From Aphelenchoides besseyi (lineage: Eukaryota; Nematoda; Chromadorea; Rhabditida; Aphelenchoididae), in assembly GCA_024699855.1 (NCBI GenBank), contig JAMPIQ010000002.1, positions 5,952,001-6,016,000 on the forward strand: a stretch of DNA of 64,000 bases, given 5' to 3'. Of the stretch, positions 47,580 through 59,689 are shown one piece after another. The notes below the pieces were generated by a model. The model was not told the origin of the DNA. It ran no database searches and worked only from the letters and a program-made list of their open reading frames with translations. Position 1 is the stretch's first letter; each line of letters starts with the position of its first letter. A program made the position numbers and the translations under genes.

Positions 47580-49391
47580 CTATTGGAAGATACGTAGATT
47601 CCTAATTTTATAGAGAAGAGCAGCAACGATGCCAAAACCGAGAACTATTCGAGCGCGACGAAGTATCTGAAGTGAAATCAACAGTAATATCCGACCGATG
47701 ACCGATACCGCATCTTGTCGTTGACGACGTTGAACAACTTCACGATACGGAATCCGACTGAATGTAACCATCGAATATAAAGGAATCCACGCGTTTGGGA
47801 ACCAACGATTCAACGTCAAATCCAATTTCTTTCGTAACTTGTAACTGAATTTGTTTACCAGATCTTTCAACTAAACTGACGACCGTACATTTGGCCGTGT
47901 ATTTAAAACAAACCTCTTGGTAGTTGTACATGGCCAAATCAATGATCACGTGTGCATCTGGAACTCTCGTGTTCGAGTAGGCTTTTACGACAGCAGCTAA
48001 AAACGAGTTTGTTCAAACATTACAATTGAATGCTTACGAATGTCATTGCCAATTTGATTGAGAATCTCGTCCAAAATCAAACAATCTTCAAAGCCCTAAA
48101 ACACTATGTTATTTTAATGCTAGCTAAAATCAACAGAACTGCATTCATTCCTTGGCCATAGAAGGGAACCATTGAGTGTGCTGCATCTAAAAACAACATC
48201 TTCAAGCCCCTTTCTTGTATTTTTCTTACCACCCATTAACAGGAGAACGTCCGCAAAACCGTGTGGTTGACATTTGATGGAAATCAAAGCTGATGGTTTT
48301 CCAACGCGTTTAAACACCTCAACCACATGTTGCTCACCCATTAGTTTAAGAGCATCTGGAAAATGACGTCGAAAGAATGCCACTTGTTGTGTAGCATCCG
48401 ACAATTCTTGTTCGAAAATTTCAAAAGGAGCAAACAACGTAACTGTGAACGTTTTGTCGGTGTTCGCTAAAGCAATAAGCGTAAAATCTCCACGAGGCCA
48501 CAAATGAAAAACATTCGGTTCCATTGCGAAATCTGCATTCTGTGGCAGAATGTTTAACTCGACGTATCCATGTTCAATGTACTCTTGAGAGTAGTCGAAT
48601 CGCGGATGAGTCATTAGAGAACGACGAACAGCCGAGAAAGCTCCATCGCACGCTAAGATCAAATCGCCAGTCGCATTGACCATCTCACCAGTAAGCACAC
48701 TATAACAACTTTACAGTAAACTTAAATAGCAAAAACTACAGACTTTTCGAGAATCAAACTTTTTCTCTTAAGATCAACTTTTTGCGTTTTATGTTCGAAG
48801 AAAAATTTAACGTTTTCGTAACGCTCAGTCTCGGTAATCATGACCTAAAAACAGTCATTCAAAACTATAAACAAAATAAACTGACTTCGTTAAGATGTCT
48901 GCGATTAATCGAAACGATGTGCTGAAACAGTTGAACGCAATGTTTTAGATCACATCACTCACTTCTCCCGGCTGCCCATATCTGAAAACAAGTGATTAAC
49001 TACAAGTCTTCAACTCTTACGGCAGTCGATGATATGACTTTCCATCCGGATCGTGAACTAAACGCGCGTGCAACTCAACTCCTCTCTCCACAATGTACGA
49101 TCGCAATCCAACAGCTTCAAGTGAGGACTTTCCACGTTGAGATAACGCCAAATTGATTGATCCTAAAATGGTGGTTATTTTTAATCAGAACGAAAATTTG
49201 TTCTCTCAAACTCACGTCCTGGAACATGTTCCATTTTACGAATATCTGAAACAAAAGTCTAATGCTAAAAACGGTCAAAACGACTTACCGGATCTCATTT
49301 CGTACACTTCAACCTCCCAACCACGACGTGCAAAGAAGACGGCATTCAACGCGCCAACTAATCCGGCCCCAGCAATCAAGACCTTTGGCAT
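47580..49391 (-). CDS. kmo-1: Kynurenine 3-monooxygenase (KMO)
   Basis: Starts MPKVLIAGAGLVGALNAVFF at 49391, an FAD-binding Rossmann GxGxxG motif, followed by RRGWEVEVYEMRSG. Later: GAFSAVRRSLM, FDYSQEYIEHGYVELNILPQ, FAMEPNVFHLWPRGDFTLIA (the aromatic FxLWPRG motif of KMO), TFTVTLFAPFEIF, and the second FAD motif split by introns, GDAAHSMVPFYGQGMNA then GFEDCLILDEILNQIGNDI. Toward the end, AMYNYQE, FPNAWIPLYSMVTFSRIPYR and a hydrophobic C-terminus (IGRILLLISLQILRRARI) match the mitochondrial outer-membrane anchor. The enzyme hydroxylates kynurenine with NADPH and O2 in tryptophan breakdown. Length of about 430-450 residues is usual. A strong acceptor (TTTATTTTTCTAG) lies about 14 nt before the ATG with no visible upstream coding exon, suggesting trans-splicing. 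Confidence 0.95.
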
Positions 49392-49837
49392 AATTGCAAA
49401 GTTCTAGAAAAATAAACTTAAGATCAAAAGTCACGCAGCATGTTGTCGATCTAACGAGCTCGTTTAGAAAGACAAAACTATTATATTTGTCTCCAACCAA
49501 AAGTATTTTTATTGCTTGACAGTCAAATTGGTCATCAATCATCGCCACCAATCGAACACATTTATGGGTGCGTCGTTATTCTTTATCGAAAAGAAAACAC
49601 TTAGACGATTTGCGCTGATAAGATTTGCACGACTGTCAGCTAAGGTTTCGACTTTGTACGTTAGCTTGTTAAGTGTGTCATTTCATTTAGACGTCAATAA
49701 AGGATCGTGTAAATCATTGAATCAAATTTATTCAACGAGAACATTAACGTCATTGAGCGGATTAGATCACAAACTCCTGTCTATTGCACGTAATCACTGC
49801 TCGAACAATCTAAAGTCATATGTTAGCAACGAACATT

Positions 49838-50384
49838 TCAACCCACTTCCGACAATTGTTGTCTCAGTTTCTGTGTGTCTTCTCGCAGTCCAGTGCAATC
49901 GATCTTGTTGTTAAAACTTATTTTTATTATAATGTTGCCATCAACACCCAACGTCTCTTCTTGAGTTGTTGAACCGTATTTTGAGGCATTTAAGTTCGCT
50001 AAAGCTTGTTGTAATTTGTTGGCCAAATCTGCTGCATTGCTCAATGGAACGTTGCTATCAATTTCTAAAAGAAGTCTAAGAAACATTTATACATGCCCAA
50101 CCCAGAGATGTTACATCTGATAACGGATTCGAGGTTGATGCGCAGCTCTAAACTTAATTAAAATAGTCAACGGCTGGTTCTTACATCAACTGTTTGAACG
50201 ATCAAAACCAAACAACAAATCAACTGAAGAAGCATAGCTTATGATAAAACAGGAACAACGTAAATACCATTTGATATTCCAGCTTAGGCTTATAAACCTT
50301 AAGAGGCTGCTCAATCTCATAAAATGTAACGAGTTCGTTAAACAATGTTTTCGAGTGTTTGAATTCTTTCGGACAAAAAGCCAT
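49838..50384 (-). CDS. Small protein, unrecognised
   Basis: Start MAFCPKEFKHSKTLFNELVT at 50384. The last exon (50075 and down to 49838) reads LLLEIDSNVPLSNAADLANK, LQQALANLNASKYGSTTQEE, VDGNIIIKISFNNKI and ends REDTQKLRQQLSEVG. A middle segment, QPLTILIKFRAAHQPRIRYQ, reads well in the same phase but its 5' junction is ambiguous: either a hydrophobic exon (LICCLVLIVQTVD) or a longer intron precedes it. The total is about 130-150 residues. No family is recognised. Only 129 bp separate its ATG from the NDUFS1 stop, so it may be the downstream gene of a small operon. Confidence 0.5.
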
Positions 50385-50513
50385 TACTTTCGGTTGATAA
50401 TTAGGTTTTGATCGAAAACAAACATTCCAATCGATTTCTATTTGACTGTTTATTCAAAATTTTTACATCAAGTTCACACCTAAATTCTGACGGGAGACAC
50501 AGAACAAACAGGT

Positions 50514-53146
50514 CTACAAGTGTGCGGCTCCGGTGCGTGCTGCTTCCAAACGCGGATGATCGATGTGCGGATTCTCCAGGTAATTTCGCGCTGCCTGAAC
50601 ACACTTGGCCATAGTTGGACTTGCACGAGTAATCGAGTTGGTCATGTAGTAGTCGTAAAGTTCTTTTTGTTGTGGTTCCAATGATTTCAACGATTTGCCC
50701 GAGTCCGCAAGTTCGACGGCCAATTTGAAGAAACTCGACTCTTCGACATCGCCGACACGAGCAAAATGCGGGGCGATCTGCAAAGTCAAAAATGAAAACA
50801 TAAAATAGAAGTGAATAACCTGAGTGAGTCGACGGCGAACTTCATCGATGTCATCGTACGGCAACTTCTTGTTTGCTACTTCGCTGATGGCACGAATGAT
50901 CTTCCAATCGGGTCGAGCTTCACCGGGCGGCGTAATGGCCGGATGTCCACGTTGAACTCGACCCTCAGTGTTTACCCAAATTGCGCTCTTTTCTGTGTAC
51001 GTGGCTCCGGGCAAAATCAAATCAGCAATCTGAGCACCCGCATCGCCGTGATGGCCCTGATAGATGATGAAAACGTCTTCGTGAAAATCGGATCGTTGAA
51101 TTCCCGCATCGTCAGCTCCCAACAAGTACAAGAGTTTTGTCTGTTTCTTTTGTTCGGGTGTAAATTTGTCGAAACTCTTGTAGCCGATGTCTAACGCTGC
51201 CACGTGTCCCGCATTTCGTTGAAGAACGTTGAGCACTTGGTTCTTGGCTAAATGTCATCAATGATACCACCAAATCGCTCGACCAATATACCTGATCCAG
51301 CACGTAATTTCAATGCTAATTTTTGCAATTGACCCAAAAGTGCAGAGCCATCTTCTCCTTGAATCGCATCGGTTCCAACCACAATCACCGGGTTCTTGGC
51401 GGCGAGCAACCTCTGAAACAAACTTCAATTCCAAATCAAAAATGAAAAAAACCTTGGCAAATTCCGATTTTCCGGAGATCAATTCGTCGACGGCAGAACT
51501 CGAATTTCCGAGGTGTGTGAAATCGTATGTCAAGTCGACGGCGCTGCCAATTACTCCGATTTCAACCTCAGAGTGAAGGAAACATTTACGAATTCGAGCA
51601 TTGAACACAGGCGCTTCATAGCGTGGATTCGTTCCAATCAACAAAATCACATCCGCCTCTTCAACACCCGTCAATTTGTCGTTGAGCAGATAGTTCACAC
51701 TAAACCCAAAAATTTGTTGTCAGAAATGTTAACACAAACCGCAAATCCGAACCGCCGCTTCCAGTCGCATGATTCTCTTCGCTGTAGACATTTTCGGAGT
51801 TGAAACGATGGGTCAAGTCTTTTAATGCCACCAATGATTCTAAGGATCAAGAGGTAAATTGTATTTAAGGTTTTTTACCTGCATCAGCCAAACCACCGGC
51901 TACAACCGAAATGCTGTGCGAAGAAGTTTGTCGAAGTTTTCTTGCTGCCGTAAACAACGCCTCTTCCCAGCTTGCTTGTCTGAAATCAAAACGGCTTCCA
52001 AGTCTAACCAACAATCTCTTACTGCAATCCGTCGTCGAGTTTTAAGAACGGAGACAATAGACGTTGACGTTTCAAGCCGTCAACAATGAAACGAGCCTTG
52101 TCACTAATCCATTCCTCATTAATGTCCTAAAAAAAGTTCAAGAATTAATTAACAAGTTAGAAGACAAACATCGTGCATTCGCGGAATAATGCGCATGATT
52201 TCACCGGTTCGGTTATTGATGACAACATTCGAGCCAACAGCGTCCATTACGTCAATCGACTCGGTTTTGCGAAGTTCCCACGGACGACTAACAAAACTAG
52301 AACAACAAATAAAACACTAGTCAATAACAACCGACCTTCCAGGTTTGTGAGTTAAAGCACCGACGGGACACAAATCGATGACGTTTCCGGATAACTCAGA
52401 AGCAAAGAACTTGTCCACGTACGTTCCAATTTGCATATCCGATCCACGGCCAGTACTTCCCAAATCGGGCACACCGGCAATTTCGCTGGCAAATCGAATA
52501 CAACGTGTACACTGAATACAACGTGTCATAATTGTTTTGACCAGTGGACCAAGATCTTTGTCTTCAACTGCTCGTTTTCCGTCGAATTCGTTTTGTAAAC
52601 GACCACGGTCTGAACCGAAGTTCATCGACTGATCCTGAAGATCACATTCACCACCCTAAACAGTAAAATTGACTGCGAAAAAGTACTTCATTTGCAGACC
52701 TGATCGCAGATTGGACAGTCTAACGGATGATTAACCAACAGAAATTCCATTACTCCTTCACGGGCCTTCTTGCTTGCTGGTGAATTCGTTTTTACTTTCA
52801 TTCCATTCAATACGGGCATAGCACAAGAAGCAACCGGTTTAATTGACTTCTCAACTTCAACCAAACACATACGACAGTTGCCAGCAATTGACAAACGATC
52901 GTGATAACAAAAACGCGGAATATCAATGCCGACTAATGCACATGCCTAAAAACCGAATAATACAAAAAACATACAAGAAATCAGATTCACCTGTAGAATT
53001 GTCATTCCCGGATCAACAAGTACTTTCTTATCGTCGATGAAGACTTCAATTTTCTTCGGGGCCGCATTAGTTGCTTGTCCTCGAAATCCTGAGAGTGCAC
53101 TCAATTGCCACAAACGGCTTGTGAGTTTTCCTCCGTGGCCAATCAT
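50514..53146 (-). CDS. nuo-5: Complex I 75-kDa subunit, NDUFS1
   Basis: Starts [20 protein letters not shown] at 53146, a basic, Arg/Ser-rich mitochondrial presequence. Next are the ferredoxin-type 2Fe-2S domain ([48 protein letters not shown]), the His-Cys 4Fe-4S site ([20 protein letters not shown]), and the Cys motif [18 protein letters not shown] with [16 protein letters not shown]. The molybdopterin-oxidoreductase-like remainder includes [60 protein letters not shown] and [12 protein letters not shown], ending [12 protein letters not shown]. All iron-sulphur ligands are visible. It is the electron-input arm subunit of respiratory complex I. Introns of about 40-50 nt split it into roughly ten exons. 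An acceptor (AGGTTTATAG) lies 2 nt before the ATG. ZFPL1 ends 243 bp upstream on the same strand. Confidence 0.97.
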
Positions 53147-53389
53147 GGCTATAAACCTAACAGTTAGCGTAGTTAATCGAAGCTTATCAGTAAAATGGTC
53201 CAAAACCACAAAAAGATTTCCAGCAAAACTTTCAACCCAATAGAACTTTTATTTACATGTTTATCCAATTACTCAACGGGTTAGAATTCGTTACTTTGAA
53301 GTGAAGCATAGGGGATAAGGAAGGTTATTACAGAAGCCCGCATTAAGAGAAATGATCCCACGAAATAAATTAGCGACATCTTCGACTGT

Positions 53390-54372
53390 TCATTCCACTC
53401 GAATGTTCGGATTGGCGTGTGGATCGAAAGCAGAGTTCGATTCAGAAGTTGAATCACGACCAAAGATCATCAGAATCACGTAGAAGAACACCAATCCAAC
53501 AAGCACAATTCCGACACGTTTGACGGTTCGTGGTAGACGCGAAAAGCGAAATCTAAATCAATAGAAATGTAAAAGAGAAAACAAACAAACCGATTGATCG
53601 CGTTTCTTTTGACGTATTTGGCCTCTGAACGATCGACGTCGTTCTGGAGAAGTGGCCGAATATCTTCAGCATTTGGAGCTTTCGATCGGTCTAAAAGATG
53701 CAAATAAAGAAATCTGAAGACCAACATACTCGTTTTCTGTCGATTTTCGGCGTACGAGTTTCCGCCGTTGAAAGTCATGTCCACGGAAAACGACTGATTA
53801 GTTGGAGCACGAACCGAACTTTCATTTACGATTTCCGGTTGTGGTTTCTGTAAAACAACGTCAATTCAATGGATTTGTGGGGAGACTTACGGCATTCAAA
53901 CCCAACGCGCTTTTCGCCCAATCTTCACTGCTCAACTTCGCCTTCAATCGTTCGATCAACGGTGAGGTTTCGTGGAAAGCCGGAATTATATTATCGAGAC
54001 AGCTTGGACACTTGTATGCATCTGGAGAGCCCTCGATATGTCCCACACGATTAGACAAACAAGAGAAATGAAAATTATCTAGAATCGCGAATGGTTTTTG
54101 TTTTCAAGTTGAACACTCACGTAGACATTTCAATCGAATGGTTTCCTTCGTTGAAAGCGCTTCGCTGCACAAAATGCACGTAGACGTGTAGTCCGAATCG
54201 CTCAGCCAACACAAGTAGGTTTGGACCACGCACTAAACTCTTAAAATTCCCAAATTGAAATCAAACTCACGGCTTCATGATCGGAAACAAGACAATGCTC
54301 GCAGACGTTACAGCGATGATCGAAGCAGAACAAGTTTGTGGCTCGTCGTTTCGGACATTTGCAGAGACCCAT
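53390..54372 (-). CDS. zfpl1: ZFPL1, Golgi zinc-finger membrane protein
   Basis: Starts [20 protein letters not shown] at 54372, then [14 protein letters not shown], closely matching ZFPL1. The second zinc-binding half ([40 protein letters not shown]) is followed by [20 protein letters not shown], a Ser/Pro-rich linker, [20 protein letters not shown], one TM helix ([17 protein letters not shown]) and the signature end [15 protein letters not shown]1 is a single-pass cis-Golgi protein that binds GM130. Length of about 280 residues is close to the usual 310. Introns are about 40-60 nt. It starts 185 bp from the divergent TACC start. Upstream in-frame codons exist, but the conserved MGLCKCPKR start decides. 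Confidence 0.93.
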
Positions 54373-54557
54373 GATTGCAATTTGCGAATTGAGACGTGTT
54401 TGCAGATTCGCGACAGCCGACAAGTGAGTCCACGAATTCGTTGCCACAAAACGCCAACGGAAAGAACTCGCAAGGGCGCTCAGTTTTCGCGGTTCAAATT
54501 AGAGACGCGAAACTTTGAGTGTTTGTTTCAACGTTTATTCTTCCAATTTCAAGCCAA

Positions 54558-55937
54558 ATGGATCAAAATTCGACACCACGTGGAGGCCCCGCTCCAAAAG
54601 TACTTGTCCATTGGTTACACTTACTAACAGTCTTGTATTTTAGAAAGCTCATTTTGCCAATCGTTTTCTGGAGGATCCGAATATTGAACAGACGCTTCTC
54701 ATGGACACTGCGAATGCTCAGCCAACAGTCAAATCGTTCAATTTTATTGATCCAAAATCGTCGACCATTTTCTCCGGAGGATCAAATGCAAAAGATACGA
54801 GTGTGTTCGAAGACTCGTTAGCTGATTTGACTTGTGCATTCAATCCAACGGCCAATGAACGACCGAACTCTTCACTTGTTGCACCAACAACTCTCGCTCC
54901 GATTGCAACTTCGATTTTCACTTCAACGGAAATAACCGTGGAGTCCGCCGTTACTACATCGACTGTTCCTTTGGTTCAACCCGAAGCAGCGTTGACGATG
55001 TTGACATCAGCAGCCACGAGCTCTGTTGCTTCCATGTCATTAGAGTCAGCAGTAATCGATCCACTTGTTGAAGCTATCACTCAACAACCAATTGTCGACC
55101 TACGAAAGGATTTGCAAATCGACACAGAACCATCGATGACTGTAACCGAACAAACTGTTGAAGCAGCTCACGAAACAACGGTCTATCCAATTCCGGACAT
55201 CGACTTTCTGCCATTGATTGAAGAGGTAAATCGAACAATCAGCTTTTCAATTTGGAGATTTTAGGCAATTGAACTCGAAGTGGACAAGCCATCGCAAGAA
55301 GAACTGAAGGAATTGTCGGACAGGTTATTTTGTCATTGATTCTAAATTCATTTGCTTTGTAGTGTTGCATTGATCGAGTTCCTATCGTCCGAGCATTTGG
55401 TTCGGTTGATGAACAAAGAGAAAGTAAAAGCTGCGGGTAAGGACGAACTTGCCGATGCGGTCAGAAAATTTGCTCGTTCGCTTCTTGCATTGGGAAAAAA
55501 CCACAGCAAAGTAGGTCTCCGCGAGTTCTCAACTTTTGTTTTAACGTTTCTTTCAGAAGAATATGGAGGATGTTTTGGCTAAAGATCGGGCCGATTTCGA
55601 GGCGATGTTGGCTGTTGAGCGCGAGAAAACCAAAAACGTGCTTCACGAGTTGAGCATCGAACGAGAAAAAACAAAAACTACAGCTCAAGCCCATTCGACT
55701 GATCAAGAGTGTCAAACTTTGCGTTATCGTATCGTTGAAGTCGAGAAAACGTGTCAAGAGATTGCGGCTCAGTGCACGGAGGTATTTTTCTGACTATAGC
55801 CATCGATCCTATGTTTTTAGTTGAAACGTCAAAACGAAAAGTTGCAAACGTTGTGCAATGACGCAGATGACTTGGAAGCCGAACTCATCAAAGCGAAGGC
55901 CCAAATTAATCGTTGGGGTTCCCAATTGGCAAAGTAG
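54558..55937 (+). CDS. tac-1: TACC-family coiled-coil protein
   Basis: Six exons (54558-54599, 54644-55225, 55265-55323, 55363-55510, 55557-55781, 55821-55937) give 390 residues in exact frame. The N-terminal 200 residues are disordered and Ser/Thr/Ala-rich (TSAATSSVASMSLESAV). From about residue 250 a long coiled coil runs to the end: VALIEFLSSEHLVRLMNKEK, FARSLLALGKNHSKKNMEDV, KDRADFEAMLAVEREKTKNV, QTLRYRIVEVEKTCQEIAAQ, NEKLQTLCNDADDLEAELIK, ending INRWGSQLAK. A C-terminal coiled coil with this layout is the TACC domain, which binds the XMAP215/ZYG-9 microtubule polymerase at centrosomes. Size is between C. elegans TAC-1 and vertebrate TACC3. Homology is by layout plus partial motif resemblance. 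Confidence 0.72.
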
Positions 55938-56219
55938 TGGAACATGGATCTACTGTAAAAATTGCAACGTTAAGCTCTTTTGTTGTTTACGAAGTTAAAT
56001 GATCATAAACTGGCTATTTCTTTTTAAAACATCATAGTTCGAATGGAATCCAACAGCGTTCATTGAAATAACTCGATTGTCATTTTAATTGTTGTAACGC
56101 ATGGAATTCGCAAAGGATTCTGAATGAACGAGAGCAGGCTTCGTATTCGGTCATCTCTCATTTTCAATTTGCTTGAAGGGCTGTGGAATGTTCGTAACGT
56201 AGACGGAGAGCACGTCATC
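55938..56219. other. Short convergent gap
   Basis: About 280 bp between the convergent 3' ends of TACC and the 56.2-kb orphan. No feature was seen. Confidence 0.5.
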
Positions 56220-56755
56220 TCAAGTTCTGATTCGATGCCTCAAGCGTAAGAATCCAAGTGGTCCCGTTTTGAAGAATTTTTCTGCTCGACCGACCACTCC
56301 ATTGACTTTCAATATGTCGATGAAGTTAAACGTGGGCGAACTCGTGTTGTTTTTTGAATCAAAATAATATTCGCCTCTGAGTAGCAGAACAGGAACACAA
56401 ACTTCTTCTTCCTCAATTAAATTTCGTTTACCGTAAAGACTTCTCAGCTGATTGTTGTTTTGTAACAAGCGATTTGTAGGCACTTTTGGCCTAAAAGTGA
56501 GTTCAAACAAACGGCCGTCATGGTAATCGGGGATATCGTTGCTTCTCGAAGACGTCAATCGTTTTAGTGATGAGAACGAGGTCTGAAAATTTGTTTATTG
56601 CCGTGGGCGTTTTGCGTAGCAATGGCACAGTTTGTTTGTTTATGGTTGGTATTAAACGGGCCGATGCCTTTACTTTTTGCTGTTCGAATTTTTACGAACG
56701 TTCGAAACGTTTTGGTGGAACAAAAAGGAAGACGATTTCCCTTGATGTTTGCCAT
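56220..56755 (-). CDS. Orphan protein of 140 residues
   Basis: Two exons (56755-56696 and 56582-56220) joined by a 113-nt intron (donor GTAAAAAT, acceptor AAATTTTCAG) give a clean frame. The N-terminus MANIKGNRLPFCSTKTFRTF then TSFSSLKRLTSSRSND is basic and Ser-rich with no acidic residue for about 35 residues, compatible with a mitochondrial presequence. The rest (GRLFELTFRPKVPTNRLLQN, EEEEVCVPVLLLRGEYYFDS, FNFIDILKVNGVVGRAEKFF) looks like a small beta-rich fold with a basic tail. I do not recognise the family. Confidence 0.6.
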
Positions 56756-57938
56756 CGAATTGATTAAATTTAAACGAATGTCCGTGTGTAATTCGAGACC
56801 ATGACTTCATCTCATTCCTGCAGATCTTCGAATTTTTATGGTCATTGTTGCGGTTATTTATGGAAACAGAAGTCGAACGAATTCATTAGTCCAATCATTT
56901 ATTCCTGCCCACTCGCTACCTGTCTCTAATTTTGAGTCAAAGCCCAAAATACGCAATTTGGTTAAATAATGTAGAGGGTTGGGCGAGGGCAAAGTCGTCC
57001 AGTTCCGCACTCGTTTCCTGTTAACGGTATTGTTTTACCGTTGTCGCTTCAACGGTCGCACAACAAAACTGCGTCCAACTACGACAATAAAAACGAAGGC
57101 GGTTAATTCTCGAACTCAATTTTGGAACCAAACTGCAGCGGTTTCAGTCGTGGGTGAATTTGAGAGGCCAACGATCGGACGAAATGTTACGAACTCAATT
57201 TGCCGTGTTGTTTGGAAGTTTGTGGCAAACGCGTTTGTCTACTTAAACATTCATAAGCTGTCCATTGTTTGAACTGTTCAATCGTAGTTGAAAAGTTTGT
57301 TCTACTTCTTCGGGAGCTTTTCCGTCCTCGCAGCTTTGCACTGGGACCGAATTTTGCATTTAATTTCGGTGTAAATAAAACACTACAAGTTACTGTCGGA
57401 GTCTGTAGCGCACGTCAATTGCCGGGTGTTGTCTCAGTCTTCGAGAACAATTAGTGCAACACACGCCAAAAGTTATTTCCGTTCTGCTCATTACGTTTAG
57501 AACAACAATTGATTGAACTTGCGTGTTATAATGTTTGCATTCAACACGTTGGTCTGCAATAATTCTATTTGTTAGCCGCTCTCTAACGTGTTTATTACTT
57601 GCTCAACAGCAGCCTACAAATGTCGTACTTCCAATTCGTCAAGCGAATTGTCATTCATCCAAAAGTCTTCAATGAGTCGGCAATTGGAACCTTAAGTTCA
57701 CGAATTGACATCACGTTGACTCAATTTTATATCTTTCCATTTTTGCTTGCTCGTGTGCGTTGAATCGAATGAATTCTTGGCTTGGCCACAAAATTACTTT
57801 CAATTTTTTATTCGCTCCGGCTATACGGTTTCTGATCGCGTATTTTCATTTTTTACGTTTTGTATGCACTTCGGGAGGATTCTCTACTGTCGTACATCGA
57901 TTGTATTTCAGACGTGGGTACGTTGTTAATGAGCCGAA
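56756..57938. other. Intergenic region upstream of the neuropeptide gene
   Basis: 1.2 kb between divergent genes. No coding chain was found. A GTATTTCAG acceptor at about 57911 may be the 3' end of a 5' UTR intron or a trans-splice site for the downstream gene. Confidence 0.5.
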
Positions 57939-59018
57939 ATGCGCGCTTCTTGGCTGGATACCGTAATTCTGAATAGCATGTTGTTTATGTTGGTCATTGC
58001 TGTTGGTTCAAAAGCTTTTAGTATTCGAGAAGATATGATACGTGGTGGAAAACGTACAAGTGATGGCACTGGTAAGTGTTCGAAAGCTCAATATGCTAAT
58101 TATTTCGTAAAGTTAAATGCCCACCATATGCGCCATTCCAATGTCCGATGTCCTTAGAGTGTATTTCGTTCAAATACATTTGCGATCAATCAATAGACTG
58201 TTTGGATTCGTACGATGAGAACGAACAACTCTGTACGGCAGGTGAGTTCTCCGAATTGAATGAACCGAAAACAATGAGGTTTGAATTGATAAGCTGAAAG
58301 TTCAAGCATGTGCTTCGAAACAAAAGACTTATTGTTTTCTCTTTTGCTTTATTGCTCACGCGTCATCTTTGCTGTTGTAGCTAAGCGGCCTCCTCCTCTT
58401 GAAATCGCATCCTTTATCGACGCGTTGATTCAAGCGCATGGTCGTGACTTCGGTAAGTGAAACAAAAGAACCCTGTGTTCTGAAATAGAATCCGCAAAAC
58501 AACGATCTATAATTTAGGTGTGAAGATTTTTGGAGCACGAGCAAAGAACGGATTCAAAGCGATGGGAGGAGTTGACCAAGTTGCTGTTGCACTTTCACGT
58601 AAGTTCATATCTTTTGTCGATTATACTCTAAACTACAAAGGAAAGTTAACTCTATAGTCTTTGACCGAACTATACCAATTGGTTTTTTCACACACTCTGG
58701 GGACATGGAGTTTGAAAATTAAAAAATTCGGCTATTACTTTGTAATACGTCTGTTTTTGGATTACCGTTTTTGTTAATTATTCGAGGGTATACGACACAA
58801 GTTAATTAATTTCGTCAGCGTGTTAATATTTCATGTGTTCAGAATCGCCAACTATTGAGACCTTCGCCAAAGAGATGTCCATGAGCGACGCAGAAACGGA
58901 GCATATGGCAAAGACATTGGAAGCGATCATTTCGGGTGACACGTCGGAATTGAGTCGCAATGAAGCCGCAGATTTTGCATTCTTTGCACGGAAATTAAGA
59001 GAAACAAATTTCTTCTAG
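57939..59018 (+). CDS. Prohormone-4 / IDLSRF-like neuropeptide precursor with LDLa domain
   Basis: Five exons (57939-58071, 58113-58241, 58381-58452, 58518-58598, 58843-59018) give 196 residues. A signal peptide (MLFMLVIAVGSKA) is followed by a short propeptide ending REDMIRGGKR, a dibasic site preceded by Gly, so the released peptide could be C-terminally amidated. Next is one LDL-receptor class A module with six Cys (CPPYAPFQCPMSLECISF, YICDQSIDCLDSYDENEQLC), then AKRPPPLEIASFIDAL, FGARAKNGFKAMGGVDQVAV, and the family end SPTIETFAKEMSMSDAET, NEAADFAFFARKLRETNFF. This order is specific to the insect prohormone-4/IDLSRF precursor family. The tail is highly conserved although its function is unknown. 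The fourth intron (244 nt) is long for the window. Confidence 0.85.
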
Positions 59019-59035
59019 TTTTGTTTAAATTTCCA

Positions 59036-59041
59036 AATAAA
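59036..59041 (+). terminator. Polyadenylation signal of the neuropeptide gene
   Basis: AATAAA 18 nt after the stop codon. Confidence 0.6.
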
Positions 59042-59689
59042 TCTGAACAACAACGTTGCAATTCGTTTGTTTGATCGAAATCGCATAACAAGTTCAGAAG
59101 TCATGATATAAAAGCCGAATTTGAAAGAACTATACGGTTGTATTCATATGATTTAGAATCTTCTTGATCGTTGACCTTATTGATACGACAATATGCTCAA
59201 GTGAATATGCAAAAAAGATGTTCATCTCTAAGATACTCAGCATGTTGATCTGTAAACGGTGGTGATCTTGGGCATCTTTTAATTGTACTTTTAGGACTTG
59301 AAGAAGATGCTCGAATTGATTTTGAAAGCATCAAAATTAAACTATTTGGCAATATTTGCTAATACTACTACTAGTAAAGAGTATCTAAAGCATCAATATT
59401 GTGTTAAAGTTAATTGAATAGAGCCGAATCTCGTTCTTAATTTGGTTTTGGTAAGGTGCTTCTATCCGTTACCTTCAGGCGAAAACGAAGTGATTGAAGA
59501 GGACGATGATCTGCTAATTTCGTTTTCCATTTTTACAAACCTCAACATTTCAATCGCAACTTCTGTTTTCATTCTTTCAAAAAAGATCACAACGCAGTTA
59601 TTTTGATTTTAACAAACAATAAACAAAGATCATCTACTTTACGAATTCCTGATTTTAAACGAACTATTTAACTTGTTGAATTCGATCTA
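59042..59689. other. Convergent intergenic gap
   Basis: About 650 bp of AT-rich DNA between the 3' ends of the neuropeptide gene (+) and the lipid kinase gene (-). No feature was seen. Confidence 0.5.
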
